Shown here: positions 1 to 10,148 of the stretch, piece by piece
Layout: every line of letters starts with the position of its first letter
Position numbering within the stretch: position 1 is the first letter of the stretch
Source: Phragmites australis
Taxonomy: Eukaryota; Streptophyta; Magnoliopsida; Poales; Poaceae
Reading direction: 5' to 3'
Assembly: GCF_958298935.1 (NCBI RefSeq)
Contig: NC_084940.1
Location: 17,045,146 to 17,109,145 of the forward strand
Length of the DNA: 64,000 bases
Made by a program: the position numbers and the translations under genes
The notes under the pieces: generated by a model
What the model was told of the DNA's origin: nothing
Databases searched by the model: none
Seen by the model: the letters and a program-made list of their open reading frames with translations, nothing else

Positions 1-310
1 GGAAGCAAGCTCGTTGACCCCTCCTTGTCGCCCATCAGCCGCCGGAAGAGCTTCTCCGCCTCTCGCTGAGTTGCACCGCCGCCGAGTTCTGTGGATGCGC
101 TCTTGTGAGCCTCGGTAAGGACCCCTTCCCCCTCAAACGGGATCGCCTTAGCCTCCGTGCCGTTTTCCACCACTCGTCGTCGATCTTAGCCCGTTTTAGC
201 ACCGCTCTGGTGAAAAACCGTCAAAAGCACCGCCATACTGAGCCCCTCCACCGTCGATTATCCCCCTCTCCGGTCACCCCTTCTATTCCGGCCATTAGAT
301 CCAAAACTAA
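1..310 (+). repeat. Copy A of a gypsy LTR promoter-proximal segment
   Basis: GC-rich, C/T-rich sequence closely matching 2257-2570, including a shared block around GTAAGGACCCC and the CATTAGATCCAAAA end. The second copy lies just downstream of a TATA box, so both are best read as the transcribed (R) part of a degenerate LTR. This copy is cut by the window edge. Identity stops near 310, where the sequence switches to a block matching 5045-5776. Open frames here have no recognisable protein. Confidence 0.6.
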
Positions 311-782
311 CAGTAGGTATTCTATCCCGCTAAAAAAAAAGTTAGGTATTCTAACATGAAGATAAAACAATGGCCTTTATTTTGGTTTGAAAAAATTAAA
401 CATACCACTTAATATTTAGCCAGTTAGTAGTATAATATGTGAAAAAAGATCTTGAAACTAGATAGTGCATCACATGATATTTACAGAATTGGTGTAATCG
501 CAAAACTTAAACTTCGATAGTCAAATCATAACCTTATCATGAACAAGTCCAAAATTTGCAAATCCAAACCCTTTCTTTTTAATCATATCTGAGACCTAAC
601 GTTTTATTACAAAAAGGAACCGATGTAGAAAAAAAAAGTTAAATATCTTGTTTGAGATAGTGTAAATGTTGCTTTCGAGATTTTGTCTTAGACAATAAAT
701 TGCAGCAAATAAAAAGTAAGACGTGCCGCATCGACTATAAAGGGGATTTCAAGCAGACCACGGCAAAGCAAAGGGACTATAA
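311..782 (+). repeat. Copy B of duplicated AT-rich block (empty-site copy)
   Basis: Matches 5045-5776 almost base for base apart from the extra 255-bp MITE there. It begins with a TAGGTATTCT motif repeated after an A-run and ends near GCAAAGGGACTATAAG. The CAGTTAGTAGTATAAT at 421-436 is the unoccupied version of the MITE insertion site. No gene seen. Confidence 0.75.
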
Positions 783-1260
783 GTGAGTTGGTTTGGATGG
801 AATTGTAGGCCGGTTGGTTTAGTAGCAAACATTGTTATCTTGCTCAATGTGCTTTGAGATTTATGTATTATAGCCATCTACGTGTCTTTTCTACACACTA
901 CATCAATAATGTTTTCTGGCACGGTTGCAAGGAACCACCTCACCCTATTATAAATAAGGTCCAACATTTGGTATGCGCAACTCTAGCTGAAACATCACAA
1001 TTAGGAGCATGCCACTCCAATTCGAGGAACTTGTAAAATGCCAATTAGAATATGTGTATTTCCTTGATACATGTCATTCTGTTTTACTTCCCCCCCCCCC
1101 CCCCCCCCCTCACATTCCCAGTACTAATTGCCCTTCCGTTTTCTATTTTTCCACCCTTGTGGTTACCAAATTACCAAGTTTATTCATCTCCTTGTTAGCT
1201 AAATTAATTTTTATTAAAGAAATTATTTTCTCTAGTTCGAGGAGGGCGAATTGAATCATC
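783..1260. other. Intergenic DNA with a 20-bp poly-C tract
   Basis: No supported gene. An uninterrupted run of 20 C lies at 1090-1109; its exact length may be uncertain from sequencing. The AT-rich stretch after it leads directly into the reductase-like exon fragment and could be remains of its 5' flank. Confidence 0.5.
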
Positions 1261-1391
1261 ATGATTGCCAAGGCTGAGGGTGGCCAGATGGTCTGTGTGA
1301 CAGGCGCAGGAGGCTTCATCGGATCATGGTTGGTGAAGGAGCTTCTGCCCTAGCTGTGGCTATGTGGTAAGAGGAACCGCAAGAGAACCTT
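1261..1391 (+). pseudogene. Cinnamoyl-CoA-reductase-like (NAD-dependent epimerase/SDR) first-exon fragment
   Basis: The translation from ATG 1261 gives MIAKAEGGQMVCVTGAGGFI and continues GSWLVKELL. This is the N-terminal beta-strand plus TGxxGxxG-type NAD(P)-binding loop typical of plant cinnamoyl-CoA reductase and dihydroflavonol reductase-like short-chain dehydrogenases. After KELLP an in-frame TAG occurs. A one-base shift then recovers GYVVRGTAREP, the expected next segment, so the fragment carries an indel. A donor-like GTGAGT follows at 1392, matching an exon-1/intron-1 boundary. No downstream exon was recognised in the next several kb, which is LTR-derived. It is most likely a captured or stranded exon of a dead gene. 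The exact family member (CCR, DFR or anthocyanidin reductase) cannot be decided from 44 codons. Confidence 0.7.
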
Positions 1392-2050
1392 GTGAGTCTA
1401 CTATATTTCACGGGGATTTTTGTGTGCTACTTAACTATAAATTATATGGGATAGTGTGTACTCTTTTAGTTTCCACTAGTAAACGTAGAGATTTACATGT
1501 ATCAATATGCAATGGTGAAGTTGTGTAGGTCCAGTGCATCCCCTAACTTCTATCTACCTATCTGTAATTGGGCGTACATTGGTCAGGGATTGTGTAGAAC
1601 GATTAGCCTGAGTAAAATGTTTATGCTATCTTTTCACTTAATTCTTAGTTCAAGTCCTCATATTTTGAGATGCTTTTTCTGGCTGCGGAACTTTTAGGAA
1701 GTTCATTTTAGCTTACACTATTTACTTATTTAGTGACTTCTCTAATATTAATAACATATCTTAACTTACTGACCCAGCCAGTATATTACAACGGGAAATG
1801 GATACTTGGTAGTCGCATTTGTGTTATGTCGATGGCCAATATCCAAAGCGTCCTTTTGGGACTGGAGTAAATTGGACTTTGGTACTTCTAACCATTCGAC
1901 CCAGCCGCCCAGCAGCTGCCGCCTGCCTCTTCTGGTTGGCGCCTGGCAAGAACCGGCCTCCCTTCTGCCTCTAACGTGTGGGCCCCACGCTATCTCCTAC
2001 CTCCGACCCGAATTGGACTCCATGCCACCCGACTCAAACACGACCGCTGC
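1392..2050. other. Intergenic / unassigned sequence
   Basis: No supported gene. Sequence after the exon fragment is AT-rich, then becomes GC-rich from about 1890 on approach to an LTR-type promoter. The start of that LTR could not be located. Confidence 0.4.
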
Positions 2051-2580
2051 CGCCTTGCCGAGCCCGTATCCCAACGAACCCCGGTGTTATCTGACTCCCA
2101 CACGTTTTCCCCGCCTATATAAGCCCGCACCCCCTCCTTTTGATCTATTTCGTCAAACCTAACTTGCCGCCGCCCATCTCCATTGCCGATCTCGCTGAGC
2201 TCGCGCCGACGCTGCTCTGGAGCCGCTCCGCCCTCACCGATCGGTTCTCCGGCCTTGCAAGCTCGAAAGCAAGCTCGCCGACCCCTTCTTGTCGCCCATC
2301 TGCCACCGCAAGAGCTTCTTCGCCTCTTGTCGAGTTGCACCGCCACCGAGTTCCGTGGACGCGCTCGTGTGAGCCTTGGTAAGGACCCCTTCCCCCTCAA
2401 ACGGGATCGCCTTAGCCTTTGTGCTGTTTTCCGCCACTCGCCGTCAACCGGACCCCGCCTTAGCGCCGCTCCAGTGAAAATTCAGCGAAGCGCTGCCGTA
2501 CCGAGCCCCTCTGCCGCCATTTATCCCGCTCCGGTCACCCCTTCTATTCCGGCCATTAGATCCAAAATTGACGGTATAGA
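2051..2580 (+). mobile_element. Degenerate gypsy LTR, promoter and R segment (copy A')
   Basis: Contains TATATAAG at 2116-2123 followed by a C-rich leader and a segment repeated at 1-310. Distance from this TATA box to the LTR-like terminus GGGTGTGACA at 4688 is about 2.6 kb. That is similar to the 2.9 kb between the TATAAATA box near 44941 and the same terminus at 47806 in the clearer LTR. I infer that 2051-4688 is an eroded LTR of a related family. Confidence 0.5.
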
Positions 2581-3159
2581 TTAGATTCAATCATACCCCT
2601 TTGCCAACCAACCGCATGTTGCCACGTGTCACCCTCATAATCCTAGTCAGCCCAGCACCACATCATCGCCACGTCACTCATGTGTTGAAGTGTCAAGCAC
2701 CGTCATTTTTCCAATTTATTTTAATTCAGGAAAATAGCCAATTTTGCAAATAAGCTCCTAAACTTTTCTATTTTTACCTAAAAGTCCCTAAACTTTTCTA
2801 TTTTTACCTAAAAGCCCATATCTTTTTACAGTGGCAAAATTAGGTGGATACCATAAAAAATGTGCCTATATTGGAAAATACCATTGGCTATGAGGATAAT
2901 ATATGGACCTAGGGCCCACATGTCATCCTCACACCGATGGTATTTTTCAACTTTTATGATTTTTGCGATGTTACCCAGCAAATTGCATGTATCTATAGAT
3001 AGGTCCCTCTATTTTTTTAAAAAGCCCCTGCCCTCCCTGTTTTGTTCTAAATATGTCCTTTTATATTTTAGATTTAATCCTAAACTTGTTTTTAACGTAA
3101 CTTTCTAGTTTTAGCTCCAATTTAGACGATTTTCGCATTCTTGTGTTCGTAGCAGCGTG
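2581..3159. repeat. AT-rich LTR interior with short direct repeat
   Basis: A roughly 31-bp unit (CTAAACTTTTCTATTTTTAC) occurs twice in tandem between about 2755 and 2815. No gene. Confidence 0.45.
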
Positions 3160-4688
3160 TACTACCATTTAGTGCTTTTTTCATAGATGTTAGCTATTAT
3201 TTGGTGTACTATTCTTAGTAGTTTTGTGGTGTGTTTTTTGGTGTATTTCGAGAGCAAACAAGGAGCAGTTCGAGAATCTCTAAGATCAAATATTTGAAGA
3301 GTCTGAATAGCAAGTTGGAAGAGACAAATGTCCATGAATATTCTAATCCTAGTTTTCAAATGTGTTGTTTATTTCAAACATGCATGTTGTTAATCCTGAA
3401 TCATATTTACTTATAGTACTCTATTTCATATATTCCTTGTCACCTAGTTGTCAGTAGTGGTTATGATGTGTAGCTTATGCTTAGGTTTGCACAAGGGTAT
3501 GGATGGGTTGTTGGTTAAACATGACTAATAAACTATGGAACTATGAGTTGAGAAATTTTGGTAATGGTATAGCAATATGAAATCTTAGGTTTTGAGTAAA
3601 GAGGTGTTGGTGATGGTGGTTATAATTATGTTGTTGGTTTGGCATTTGCTAAAGTGACCTACGTAAGGTCCGGTTCGTGGAGCAGCAACTCAAGAAGTAT
3701 TGTACAAACCACTATGCTTGGTATGAGATATGTCTAGCCTATTAATCAGCGGATACTCAACATAGAATGAGCTAATGATGGTATAGTGAAAGGGAAGAAT
3801 GAAATTTTCTAAGCTACAAGGCACAAGAGGGGGTTTCTGGGTGGTATGATGTCACTTTGATGTGGTGAAACCTTAGCGGGATTATTCTTATTGGGAGGAT
3901 GCTTTGTAACGGCTTTGTAGTAATTTTCCAGCGACACACTATAGGCGTGTGTTAAGTGTTTCGCGAACATGACAACATGAAAATAACGACTCGTGGGGAA
4001 AGCTGGACAACCTCTGCAGAGTGTAAAATCTGATATATCAGCGATGCTCATGGTTATGAGAGATTTGGATGCTCACATGATTAGTTTGATGGTATGTTCT
4101 AGTTGGTTTGGTTGGTGGGTTGTTACCTATGATGGGTATCAAGTCGGTTGGTTTAGCAACCTGATGTGGTTTTCAGGTAGTTGGGAAACATATAGAGATG
4201 TTTCTATAAGATGGAAGTCTAGTGATGAATCACATATTTAAATAGGTTGCTTTTATAACTCTGCGATAGTATAGTTGGCATTTATGCAAATTTAACCTGT
4301 TATAACATGTTCCTTTATTTAAGCTTACATGTTATTTATTTCTCATACTTGTGGAGTACGACATGCACTCACACTTGTTATTTCCATCCAAATATACATT
4401 GAACGCTACTCAAACAATGAAGAAGAAACCGACTACTACATCAATGAAGATGAAGATTGCTAGGCAAGTGGACCCTGATCAATTGCTTGTGGAAGATGGG
4501 AGGTTTCTTGTTTTTGCTAGTGTGTTTTAGTTAAAGACTTTGATGTCTTTATATCTTGTTTAAGTTAAAAGTTGTAACAATGGTACTATGTGTAATACAC
4601 TGATAAAGTCATTGCATGTATGAAATTTGATTATAACATACATGTGGTCTATATATAGTTTTGTCCTTTTATAAAATTGGGTGTGACA
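3160..4688 (+). mobile_element. Degenerate gypsy LTR, U5 half, ending GGGTGTGACA
   Basis: Shares ordered blocks with 40200-41705 and 46340-47806: the GGTTCGTG(G/A)AGC block, the tract CAACCTCTGCAGAGTGTAAAATC, the TGCTCAC...CACTTG block and the terminal GGGTGTGACA. It is more diverged than those two are from each other. This is the third copy of this LTR family in the window. No internal domain follows it; the next 350 bp are unassigned. Confidence 0.65.
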
Positions 4689-5044
4689 TGATATGTATGT
4701 GATATTTGAATTGTATACGTGACGTGCAGTCTATATATATTTTATTTGTGATCTGTGAAGTTACGGTCGGTTAATTAACATGATCAATTGTGGCAAAACC
4801 ATTATTATCCTGGTTGGTTTCAGGAACCGGCTGCGCACTCTGTTTTAGTTGATTAGGAGATTGACTGGAATAGCCGTGCTTGTGTTACAATGCAAGACTA
4901 GGCATGGCATACGGTGGTTTGGATCATGGCGGAGGATGCGTACTAGGTGCCCGTGGCCGTTTCTAATTGAACTTGGGTTAGAGCTTTGAACTGTAAGGGC
5001 AGAGTGATTTTTCCAACGTTTCAGCGGCTCTAGAGCAAGAGAAA
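4689..5044. other. Unassigned spacer after LTR end
   Basis: No gene, primer-binding site or reverse-transcriptase sequence was recognised immediately after the LTR terminus, so this LTR is either solo or separated from its element. Confidence 0.35.
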
Positions 5045-5776
5045 AGTTAGGTATTCTGTCCCGCTAAAAAAAGTTAGGTATTCTAACATGAAAATAAAAC
5101 AATGGCCTTTATTTTGGTTTGAAAAAATTAAACATACCACTTAATATTTGGCCAGTTAGGCCACGCCTAACAGCTTCCCTTCGCGAGCGAGATTCCCGTC
5201 GTGAAGGGATTCTCATTCCCTTCAGCACTCTAACGGTTTCCCTTCACGACGGGATTTCCAGGGTCATTCCCTTCAGGACGGGATTCTCTCTTCCTTCCCT
5301 TCGCGATTCCCCTCGAAGGGAAGTTGTTGGAGATGAGAGAAAATAAAAGGAATGGGAACGGAGAAGGGAATCAGGAAAGGAACGAAATGAATGGAATATA
5401 GTTGGAGATGATCTTAGCAGTATAATATGTGAAAAAATATCTTGAAACTAGATAGTGCATCACATGATATCTACAGAATTGGTGTACTTGCAAAACTTAA
5501 ACTTTGATAGTCAAATCATAACATTATCATGGACAAGTCCAAAATTTGCAAATCCAGACCCTTTATTTTTAATCATATCTGAGACCTAACGTTTTATTAC
5601 AAAAAAGGAACCGATGTAGAAAAAAAGTTCAATATCTTGTTTGAGATAATGTAAATGTTGCTTTCGAGATTTTGTATTAGACAATAAATTGCTGCAAATA
5701 AAAAGTAAGGAAGATGTGCCGCATCAACTATAAAGGGGATTTCAAGCAGACCACGGAAAAGCAAAGGGACTGTAAG
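5045..5776 (+). repeat. Copy B' of duplicated AT-rich block (occupied-site copy)
   Basis: Second copy of 311-782, interrupted by a 255-bp MITE at 5159-5413. Outside the insertion the two copies align end to end with few differences. Confidence 0.75.
5159..5413. mobile_element. PIF/Harbinger-like MITE with TTA target duplication
   Basis: A 255-bp insertion present in copy B' and absent from copy B. It is flanked by TTA at 5156-5158 and 5414-5416, while the empty site at 424-426 has a single TTA. The ends are imperfect inverted repeats (CACGCCTAACAGCTTCCC at the left; CATCTCCAACTATATTCC on the reverse complement of the right). The body is internally repetitive around CTTCCCTTC and its complement and can fold back. 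The three-base TTA duplication is typical of PIF/Harbinger-derived MITEs. No transposase, so non-autonomous. Confidence 0.8.
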
Positions 5777-6212
5777 TATCGAGACCGGTTTAAGAAACAA
5801 ACAAATCTCATCTATGTGCTGAGTACAGGAATTAGTTCTAATATATAGTGACTTCATCGATGATAATTATTATAATTTTCATACTTAAACAAATTAACCG
5901 TCTTACAAAAGAGATCTTTAAGGATCGAAGAACCAAATAAACTGCAGCGGAACTAAACAAACTACGAAAACTCTAACCCTTTACGACTCTCCCACATGCA
6001 TCATCGACGTAGAAAGCATCTTAGAACGATCCACCGTCAGCGTACTCCTCGATACCTTCTCCAACTGAGTATTTGGGGATAACAAGAGTGATCACTTGTC
6101 GTACTCAGTAAGTTGTGAATGAATAGTATGCATATAAAGGCTTAACAAGGATAAGGCTATATGGCTCACTTGCATAAATTAACATTTAAGTAAAAATATT
6201 TGAAAAGCAAAT
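5777..6212 (-). mobile_element. Old gypsy LTR (U5) remnant, left of CACTA insertion
   Basis: The reverse complement resembles the terminal part of gypsy LTRs elsewhere in the window (ACTGAGTACGACAAGTG..., GTTCCGCTGCAGTTTATTTGG). It continues at 7376 beyond the CACTA element, so the CACTA inserted into this older remnant. Confidence 0.5.
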
Positions 6213-7372
6213 CACTATGTGAAAAACAGACAAAGGAGACACTACATAAGTGACGGGTCGTAATATGACCCGTCACTTATGATAAAAGTGACGGGTCGTA
6301 GTTGTGACCCGTCACTAATGCTAGTCATTGGTGACGGGTGAAAACTTGACCCGTCACCAATGACGACTTATCACTCATAAGTCATCGTAGACCAGTCATT
6401 GGTGACGGGTCAAGACCAATGACTAATTCATCGGTGACGGTTCTCATAGGCCTGTCATAAGTGACGGGTCAAGTTATGACCCGTCACTAATGACGTTATT
6501 TAGAAATACAGAAAATGATCCAAACATTGCAATTTTTTTATTTTTCTTTTATTTTTTTCTCACTTCAGAAGCACTAGAATATGAACCATTGTACATTTCT
6601 GCTCAAGTTTGATGTAAGGGGTAACGGCTATGGACACAAATGCTCATTCCAAAAATGGTGCAGAAACTTCCGGATGCGAGAACTCAATCTTCCAAGCCAT
6701 TTTAGGCCTCAAAAAATTCGCCGAACCAAGAAACGGATTCAACTTTTTCTATAGATGTCTATAGAGTAAAAAAAACATCAAAATTGGAGTCTGTATGCAA
6801 AAGTTATAGCCATTTAACCGAAGGCACTCTGAGTCAACTGGTTTTTATGTGTATTGTAAAATTAACATTGGTGACGGGTCATAACTAATGCCGCTCACTT
6901 ATGACCCTCGGCAAATAGTTAAAAGGATCTTTTATCCGAATCCCTTCAGGATGCACGCGAGGTTGAGGTGGTTAGGCAGCTACGCGCGTGAGGGGTCGTC
7001 GCGAGTTCGATTCCCACGGAATGTACAGTCTAAAAATAGCCTGAAAAATAGGTAGAGACACGTGGCGAGTGGTGATATGCCTGAGTTGGATTGGCTTGGG
7101 TGAAAAATATTTTTTTTGACTTTTTTTCACATCCAAAAAGCACGAAAACCGTATATCAGTCATAAATAACGGGTCACAAACAAGTTATAAGTGACGAGTC
7201 ACAGTTGTGACCCGTCACCAATAACCTTAATAAGTGACGGGTCAAGTTTTAACCCATCACCAATGACTTTATTGGTGACGGGTCCTTACCCGTCACTTAT
7301 TGCATGTCATCAGTGACACGTTCAGGGTGACGGGTACGGGACCCGTCACCCTTGTCCATTTTTCACGTAGTG
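6213..7372. mobile_element. Non-autonomous CACTA (En/Spm-like) element
   Basis: Termini are CACTATGTGAAAAACAGAC at the left and, on the reverse complement of the right end, CACTACGTGAAAAATGGAC. They are flanked by a perfect 3-bp target duplication AAT (6210-6212 and 7373-7375). Subterminal regions carry many direct and inverted copies of GTGACGGGTC / GACCCGTCAC, the arrangement CACTA transposases bind. The 1160-bp element encodes no recognisable transposase. It therefore depended on enzyme made elsewhere. Confidence 0.9.
6950..7025 (+). other. tRNA-like (pol III box) segment inside the CACTA element
   Basis: The stretch around 6961-6980 resembles an A box and 7003-7015 reads GAGTTCGATTCCC, a close match to the pol III B-box consensus. 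The spacing is roughly that of a tRNA or SINE head. I could not fold a full cloverleaf by eye and there is no anticodon call, so this is only a possible tRNA-derived insert. Confidence 0.35.
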
Positions 7373-7375
7373 AAT

Positions 7376-8010
7376 ATAATTAAGTGAATAACCAACCACC
7401 TCAAGATCTCTATCCATCTTGACTTAACCCACTAACCAACACATCAACCAAAGTTCCATCCACTAAGGTTGAACCCTCAATCATAGTTTTCACCACTATG
7501 ATTGACCATCCTCAACTATGATTCCCACCATCATAGTTGACCTGACTAACCAAAACATCCAGTTATAATCATGGTAGGTTTTTAGTGCCGCTCATGACCG
7601 TGAGCACGACTGAATATTCAGTTTTAACTCTGCAGAGGTTATACTTTAACCACAAGACGTATCATCCTGTTTTGCTGAGCATCCGTTGACCGACGGATAA
7701 CTCTTACACACTACCGAAGTGTGCACTAGGAATCCATTACAAAGTCTCTAAAGTGTTTCATGCTTGGATGAGGTACCTATTACATCATTAGCAGTAGCTG
7801 TGCGGATGGACGATCGGAAGAATGATGCACTATTACCATCTTGATTTTATTAGCAACATGCATGTCGATATATGTACATAGTTCTTGATTTTATTATCAT
7901 TCAAGTTCATGCGCATTATTATTTCTTCGATCGATCTGTGAAAAGATTGGCAAGATCTGTCAATGTACATAAGGCGGTGGCACAATAAGATCACCAACAC
8001 TGATAATCGA
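7376..8010 (-). mobile_element. Old gypsy LTR remnant, right of CACTA insertion
   Basis: On the reverse complement, CCTCTGCAGAGTTAAAACTG followed by CGTGCTCACGGTCATGAG matches the diagnostic block of the gypsy U5 copies at 4005-4070 and 41030-41090. No gene. Confidence 0.5.
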
Positions 8011-8021
8011 AGAAGACTCGA

Positions 8022-8512
8022 TCGGTCTAGTTCATCTATAGGAGGACCCTTTGCATGTATCAGCTACCACAAAGTGAAATAATGCACAAGTAAAAATAGA
8101 AAATGGTATCATGGATAATTCACCTAAACCTCATCATTTATATATTTGGTATCAACCTACTAGCCAAACACTCACACTGACAGCTCCAGCTCCATTGTGA
8201 ATCTACGGAGCAGATTTAAAACTGAAAAGAAGCAGTTTTGTAGGAGGAAAGAATGACCCGCGAAGCTTCTTGGTCTAGCTCATCTATAGGAGGACCCTTT
8301 GCATGTATCAGCTACCACAAAGTGAAATAATGCACAAGTAAAAATAGAAAAAGGTATCATGGATAATTCACCCTAAACCTCATCATTTATATATTTGATG
8401 TCAATCTACTAGCCAAACACTCACATTAACAACTCCATCGCTGTTGTGGATCTGTGGAGCAGATTTAAAGCAGTTTTGTAGGAGGAAAGATTGACTCGTG
8501 AAGCTTCTCAGG
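8022..8512. repeat. Two-copy tandem duplication, unit about 245 bp
   Basis: The unit starting GGTCTAG(T/C)TCATC near 8024 repeats near 8271. Both copies contain CATCTATAGGAGGACCC and end with GTAGGAGGAAAG...GAAGCTTCT. Differences are mostly small substitutions plus a short indel around the AAAACTGAAAAGAAGC stretch. No coding function seen. It lies immediately left of the Retand insertion. Confidence 0.8.
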
Positions 8513-8642
8513 GGTCTATTAGACTTCATGTGAACATCACGTGTGCCCTAGAGTGCCTGCATGGCTGCATCCTCTTTACAACATTGGGGAGTTACCACTG
8601 CGATCATGTCCTACATGCGCCTTTAGTAGTTGTGTTTCGTTT

Positions 8643-8647
8643 AGTAC
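8643..8647. repeat. Target-site duplication AGTAC, left copy
   Basis: AGTAC immediately precedes the left LTR terminus TGTCGG. The same five bases follow the right LTR at 18438-18442. Confidence 0.95.
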
Positions 8648-10148
8648 TGTCGGAGGATGAACTCCTGTCGCAGGGATCCCGAGAGACCCCTTTTTAGAGA
8701 TTCGGTCGGGGGGATGATCCTGAATGAGTTCGTTAGAGAAATAAATGGAACTGGAAATAAATGCAACGGCCGGTGGTGGGGGATGGTCGACCTAGTGCAA
8801 AGAGAAATAAATGCACCGGAGTTTAGACAGGTTCGGGCCGCACGGGGGCGTAATACCCTACTCCTGTGTGGATGCAATATCCTTCCCCGAAGGGGATCCC
8901 TCAGGGATATATCTGGTTACAAGAATATATTGTCTAACTGAGAGCTTGAGGCTCCCTTGTTCTAGCTCTGCTCAAGCTCGCTTGCGGTGTTCTTCGGATG
9001 ATATCTTCGATCGTTTCGATCTGTCTTCGGATGTTTTCTCGTGTGTTCGGGTTGTCTTGGTCTGTCTTCTTGATCCCCCTCTTCTTCTTTCTGTATGCCC
9101 ATCCTTTTATGCACTCGCCGGCCACGACATACCCCAAATGGGAAAGAAGGGGCACATGTTCCAAGACGCCACGACTGAGAAAGGCGTTATCATTCCCTCT
9201 GGGCGAAGTGACAGGGGCGGTGGAAAAACGCGGCGCGCGTCCGACCACCCATCACTGTGGACGCCCTGGCGCCATTGAGAGGGCCCACCGGGCAGCCACA
9301 GAGGCACCCGGCGCGCCCACCCTGTCTTGTTCCTCTGCCAGGGCAGGGTGGCAGGCGGAACGCTTTGATCCTGGCAACGTTATCCCGAGATACCCCGGAT
9401 GATACGGGACGGGACCCGTGCAATTAATGGACCCACGCCCCCCTGTCAAAGCATGGCAGGGATTGACACTGCGGCAAGAGCAGTTGGGGATGTCAGGATG
9501 TCAGGCCGCGCATGCCCATTAAATCGGCCTTGGACCTCTAACTGGTTGACGCCTCGTTGGTGGGCCCCTCTGGGTTATCGGGGCTTCGGGTACCCTCGCG
9601 CGAACCTTCGGGGAACCGAGTGCTCGGGGGCTGCCACGTGCAACCCCGAGTACCCTCCCCTGAGCGCCTTTGCACGCACCTTCGGGGAACCGAGTGCTCG
9701 GGGGCTGCCACGTGCAGCCCCGAGCACTCTCTCCCGAGCACTTTTGTAGAACCTTCGGGGAACCGAGCGCTCAGGGGCCGCTACGTGCAGCCCCGAGCAC
9801 TCTCTCCCGAGCACTTCGGTAGAACCTTCGGGGAACCGAGCGCTCGGGGGCTGCCCCGTGCAGCCCCGAGCACTCTCTCCCAAGCACTTAGCTCTTCTGC
9901 CCATCGGGGGACTAGGGTACTCGGGGGCGAGCGGGCACCTCCCTGAGCACTTTCTTCCTAGTACTTGGACTCTGCGGGTCATCGAGGAACTGGGGTGCTC
10001 GGGGACCAGAGGCTATGGCCCCGAGCACTTTCTCTCGGAACTTAGATTTTCCTCATCCTGCAAGAGAGACCTCGCGGGATGGTGACACGTGGCGGACGGC
10101 TGGCCTGGTCTCGGGACTCAGGGACCCCCGGTTCCTGATACATCGACA
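8648..10148 (-). repeat. 3' LTR of the Retand element (1501 bp)
   Basis: Plus-strand ends TGTCGGAGG and CATCGACA. It matches 17028-18437 except for substitutions, one additional copy of an internal ~73-bp repeat and a short insertion near 9908. No clear polypurine tract is visible directly inside it (10149 onward in plus orientation), which is unusual for an otherwise complete element. Confidence 0.93.
9602..9895. repeat. LTR tandem repeat, four ~73-bp units with hairpins
   Basis: Units begin GAACCTTCGGGGAACCGAG at about 9602, 9677 (variant CACCTT), 9749 and 9822. Most hold an inverted pair GCTCGGGGGCTGC / GCAGCCCCGAGC separated by about five bases, so each can form a strong hairpin. The right LTR has only three units (17983, 18056, 18129). 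Confidence 0.9.

Noticed and set aside
6240..7320. CRISPR-like array of GTGACGGGTC repeats
   Set aside because: Repeats are in both orientations at irregular spacing inside a CACTA element of a plant genome; subterminal transposase sites explain them.
6240..7372. CACTA left end at CACTACATAAG (6240)
   Set aside because: The true end is CACTATGTGAAAAAC at 6213: only this gives matching terminal repeats and the AAT duplication.
8657..9402. Duplicate open frames in the two LTRs (also 17095-17783)
   Set aside because: LTR sequence; identical frames recur only because the LTRs are copies.
9557..9982. Open frames on both strands in the LTR repeats
   Set aside because: Produced by a ~73-bp GC-rich repeat; the translations are repetitive and lack any domain.
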